From an uncultured Bacteroides sp. (GTDB lineage: Bacteria; Bacteroidota; Bacteroidia; Bacteroidales; Bacteroidaceae): a stretch of DNA of 64,000 nt. The position numbers were made by a program, and so were the translations under genes. This document shows positions 62,432 through 64,000 of this stretch, piece after piece (within the stretch, counting starts at the first letter, position 1; each line of letters starts with the position of its first letter). The notes beneath the pieces were generated by a model, which was not told the DNA's origin, ran no database searches, and saw only the letters and a program-made list of their open reading frames with translations. Where the stretch lies: NCBI GenBank assembly GCA_958477465.1, contig CAUEFX010000001.1:1-64000 (forward strand). Reading direction: 5' to 3'.

Positions 62432-63496
62432 ATGATGGAGCAAAAGAAACGCGTATTATTGGGAATGAGTGGTGGAACCGATAGTTCGGTCTCCGCCATG
62501 TTGTTGCAGGATGCCGGTTATGAAGTGACGGGAGTGACTTTTCGTTTTTACGAATTAAACGACTCTACGGAATATCTGGAAGATGCCCGGGCATTGGCTG
62601 CCCGTTTGGGCATCAGGCATATCACTTACGATGCCCGTGAAATATTCCATGAGCGCATCATTACTTATTTTGTCGATGAATATCTGGCGGGGCATACTCC
62701 TGTGCCTTGCACGCTTTGCAATAATTGGTTTAAGTGGCCTTTGTTGGCAAAGTTGGCCGATGAAATGGGGATTTTTTATATCTCTACCGGTCACTATGTC
62801 CGCAAAATAGCGATTGACGGAAAGTATTACATCACCTTTGCTGCCGACTCGGATAAAGACCAGTCTTTCTTTTTGTGGGGATTGAAGCAGGGCATTCTTC
62901 AGAGGATGCTGTTGCCGATGGGGGAAATGACCAAACCCCGGGCGCGTGCTTACGCTGCCGCAAGAGGATTTGAAAAGGCGGCGACGAAGAAAGACAGCAT
63001 CGGAGTTTGTTTCTGTCCGATGGATTATCGTAGTTTTCTAAAGAGGTATCTGCAGTCCGGACTCTCTTCAATTCGCATCGAACGGGGAAAGTTTGTCGAT
63101 GAAAAGGGCAATTTTATAGCTTGGCATGAGGGATATCCGTTTTATACGATTGGGCAGCGGAGAGGATTGGGCATTGATTTGAACCGGGCTGTATTTGTGA
63201 AAGAGATATTTCCGGCAGAGAATAGAATCGTGTTGTCTTCATTGAAGGCTCTCGAGAAAACGGAGATGTGGCTGAAAGATTGGAATATCATTGATGACTC
63301 CCGTTTGTTCGGGCACGATGACATCATTGTGAAGATACGCTACCGAAAACAGGAAAATCATTGCAAGGTAGAGCTGGATGAAAGGGGATTGCTGCACCTC
63401 TCGTTGCTTGAACCGCTTACGGCTGTTGCACCCGGACAAGCGGCCGCTTTTTACAAGGACGGTTTGCTGTTGGGAGGAGGCATTATTGTTGCCTGA
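62432..63496 (+). CDS. mnmA: tRNA-specific 2-thiouridylase (MnmA type)
   Basis: The 354-residue enzyme has the PP-loop SGGTDSS near residue 14 (Thr where most MnmA have Val), the first catalytic Cys in CTLCNNWFKW and the second in IGVCFCP, and the FYTIGQRRGLGI and GQAAAFYKDGLLLGGG C-terminal landmarks. It activates tRNA with ATP and inserts sulfur at U34 of Lys, Glu and Gln tRNAs. Many Bacteroidetes have two paralogues; the Thr in the PP-loop suggests this may be the divergent one. A second ATG lies one codon after the start. A tandem 22-bp array begins 24 nt after its stop codon. Confidence 0.93.
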   Translation: MMEQKKRVLLGMSGGTDSSVSAMLLQDAGYEVTGVTFRFYELNDSTEYLEDARALAARLGIRHITYDAREIFHERIITYFVDEYLAGHTPVPCTLCNNWFKWPLLAKLADEMGIFYISTGHYVRKIAIDGKYYITFAADSDKDQSFFLWGLKQGILQRMLLPMGEMTKPRARAYAAARGFEKAATKKDSIGVCFCPMDYRSFLKRYLQSGLSSIRIERGKFVDEKGNFIAWHEGYPFYTIGQRRGLGIDLNRAVFVKEIFPAENRIVLSSLKALEKTEMWLKDWNIIDDSRLFGHDDIIVKIRYRKQENHCKVELDERGLLHLSLLEPLTAVAPGQAAAFYKDGLLLGGGIIVA

Positions 63497-63520
63497 GTGC
63501 AACATGATTATCATCCTTTG

Positions 63521-63784
63521 AAAGATGCTATATGTTTTTTTTAAAGACGCTATATGTTTTAAAAAAAGATGTTATATGTTTTTTTAAAAGATGCTAAGTC
63601 TTTTTCTGAAAGACGTTATGTGTTTTTTTGAAAGATGTTACATGCTTTTTTTAATAGCCACTTGTCCTTTGATAAAAGGCCGTTAAGTACACTTCTCACG
63701 GACCGTAAGTACGGTCGTTACGGACAGTAAACATAGTTCTCAAGTAGAGCAGGCACCGTCTTCACGAGTCGTAAGTAAGGTCCT
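63521..63784 (+). repeat. 22-bp periodic tandem array, twelve in-phase units
   Basis: AAAGAYG recurs at 63521, 63543, 63565, 63587, 63609 and 63631, always exactly 22 bp apart, with a following TATATG and T-run (consensus begins AAAGAYGYTATATG). A bridging unit at 63653 is poorly conserved. From 63675 the same 22-bp phase continues with a second sequence family: units 63697 and 63763 share 17 of 22 bases (CACG...CGTAAGTA...GGTC), and 63675, 63719 and 63741 share 11 to 14 bases with neighbours. The period is not a multiple of three and no ORF runs through, so the array is non-coding. There are no unique spacers, so it is not CRISPR. Confidence 0.85.
63701..63716. repeat. 16-bp palindrome inside the 22-bp array
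   Basis: GACCGTAAGTACGGTC has two 7-bp arms (GACCGTA/TACGGTC) around AG. It lies within the unit starting at 63697 and could be a dimeric protein site or a small hairpin. Confidence 0.6.
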
Positions 63785-63839
63785 TTGCAAGATTGGATTA
63801 CTCTGCTTAAGTGTCTTTCGCATGATAATAAGATACGAG

Positions 63840-63898
63840 ATTCCTTTCACCTTGTATGGCCGATGAATAAAGGCTTGGGACAAAAAGGTGAAAGGAAT
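63840..63898. repeat. 14-bp inverted repeat
   Basis: ATTCCTTTCACCTT at 63840-63853 is the exact complement of 63885-63898, with a 31-nt loop. It lies between the 22-bp array and the gene entering from the right. No T run follows on either side, so it is not a standard terminator. Confidence 0.6.
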
Positions 63899-63951
63899 GA
63901 AGGGGGAATTTCAAACACAGATACTTATCGGTATATGGCCATATTGAAAAA

Positions 63952-64000
63952 CTACGATTGCTTGTTTAACTCCAGCATCTCCTCGATATACTCCCTTGTA
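63952..64000 (-). CDS. C-terminus of a gene continuing beyond the right edge
   Basis: On the minus strand a frame ending with TAG at 63954-63952 reads TREYIEEMLELNKQS before the stop. This acidic helical end looks like a genuine protein C-terminus, but only 15 codons are visible. The product cannot be named. Confidence 0.4.
   Translation of the reverse strand, partial: TREYIEEMLELNKQS

Noticed and set aside
63521..63784. CRISPR array
   Set aside because: Units are contiguous at 22 bp with no unique spacers between them, and no cas genes are in the window.
1..64000. tRNA or rRNA genes
   Set aside because: I looked through the larger intergenic stretches on both strands and saw no cloverleaf with a T-loop GTTCRA consensus; a dedicated search could still find one.

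Overview
The window looks like chromosome of a human-gut Bacteroides species. It carries paired SusC/SusD outer-membrane proteins, hybrid two-component systems with ten-bladed-type propeller sensors, glycoside hydrolases and Ser-type sulfatases. Promoters match the Bacteroides pattern (-33 TTTG, -7 TAnnTTTG) rather than the E. coli one. I cannot name the species from the sequence alone.

Layout, left to right. (1) 1-9.4 kb, minus strand: a polysaccharide lyase 8 gene cut by the window edge, a GH29 alpha-L-fucosidase, a sulfatase and an intact hybrid two-component regulator, with a divergent CBM9-like gene at 9.5 kb. This looks like a locus for a sulfated, fucose-bearing glycosaminoglycan-type substrate; no SusC/SusD pair is visible here. 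(2) 10.2-11.8 kb: a probable phase-variation module consisting of a tyrosine recombinase, a 276-bp segment bounded by perfect 20-bp inverted repeats with an outward promoter inside it, and a 64-codon ORF just outside the far repeat. (3) 12.0-18.6 kb, minus strand: an RND efflux operon (adaptor, pump, outer-membrane factor) that ends in an LpxA-type acyltransferase. (4) 18.9-27 kb: an Ig-like lipoprotein, a DUF3108 protein, a hotdog thioesterase, then a gingipain-like C25 peptidase followed by two exported proteins with type-IX-secretion-like C-termini. (5) 27-30.4 kb: tandem terminators, an ISAs1 transposase remnant and a frameshifted GH92 gene with foreign-looking codon use.

(6) 30.5-50.2 kb, plus strand: a complete polysaccharide utilisation locus. 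Its regulator has the hybrid two-component layout but has lost the histidine-kinase catalytic residues. It is followed by SusC, SusD, two zinc peptidases of the plant basic-secretory-protein type, an unknown lipoprotein, a GH29-like enzyme and two intact GH92 alpha-mannosidases. Peptidases plus mannosidases plus a fucosidase point to a glycoprotein (N-glycan or mannoprotein) substrate. (7) 50.6-53.4 kb: a GH88 unsaturated glucuronyl hydrolase translationally coupled to a sulfatase, the enzymes expected downstream of a PL8-type lyase. (8) 53.5-64 kb: cysS, a HAD phosphatase, a large pectinesterase-like protein, a SNF2 helicase and an mnmA-type thiouridylase. A striking 22-bp periodic array follows mnmA, and the C-terminus of another gene enters from the right edge.

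The two strongest candidates for something undescribed are the invertible promoter module at 10.25-11.76 kb (present orientation predicted OFF for the small ORF and antisense to its own recombinase gene) and the twelve in-phase 22-bp units at 63521-63784.
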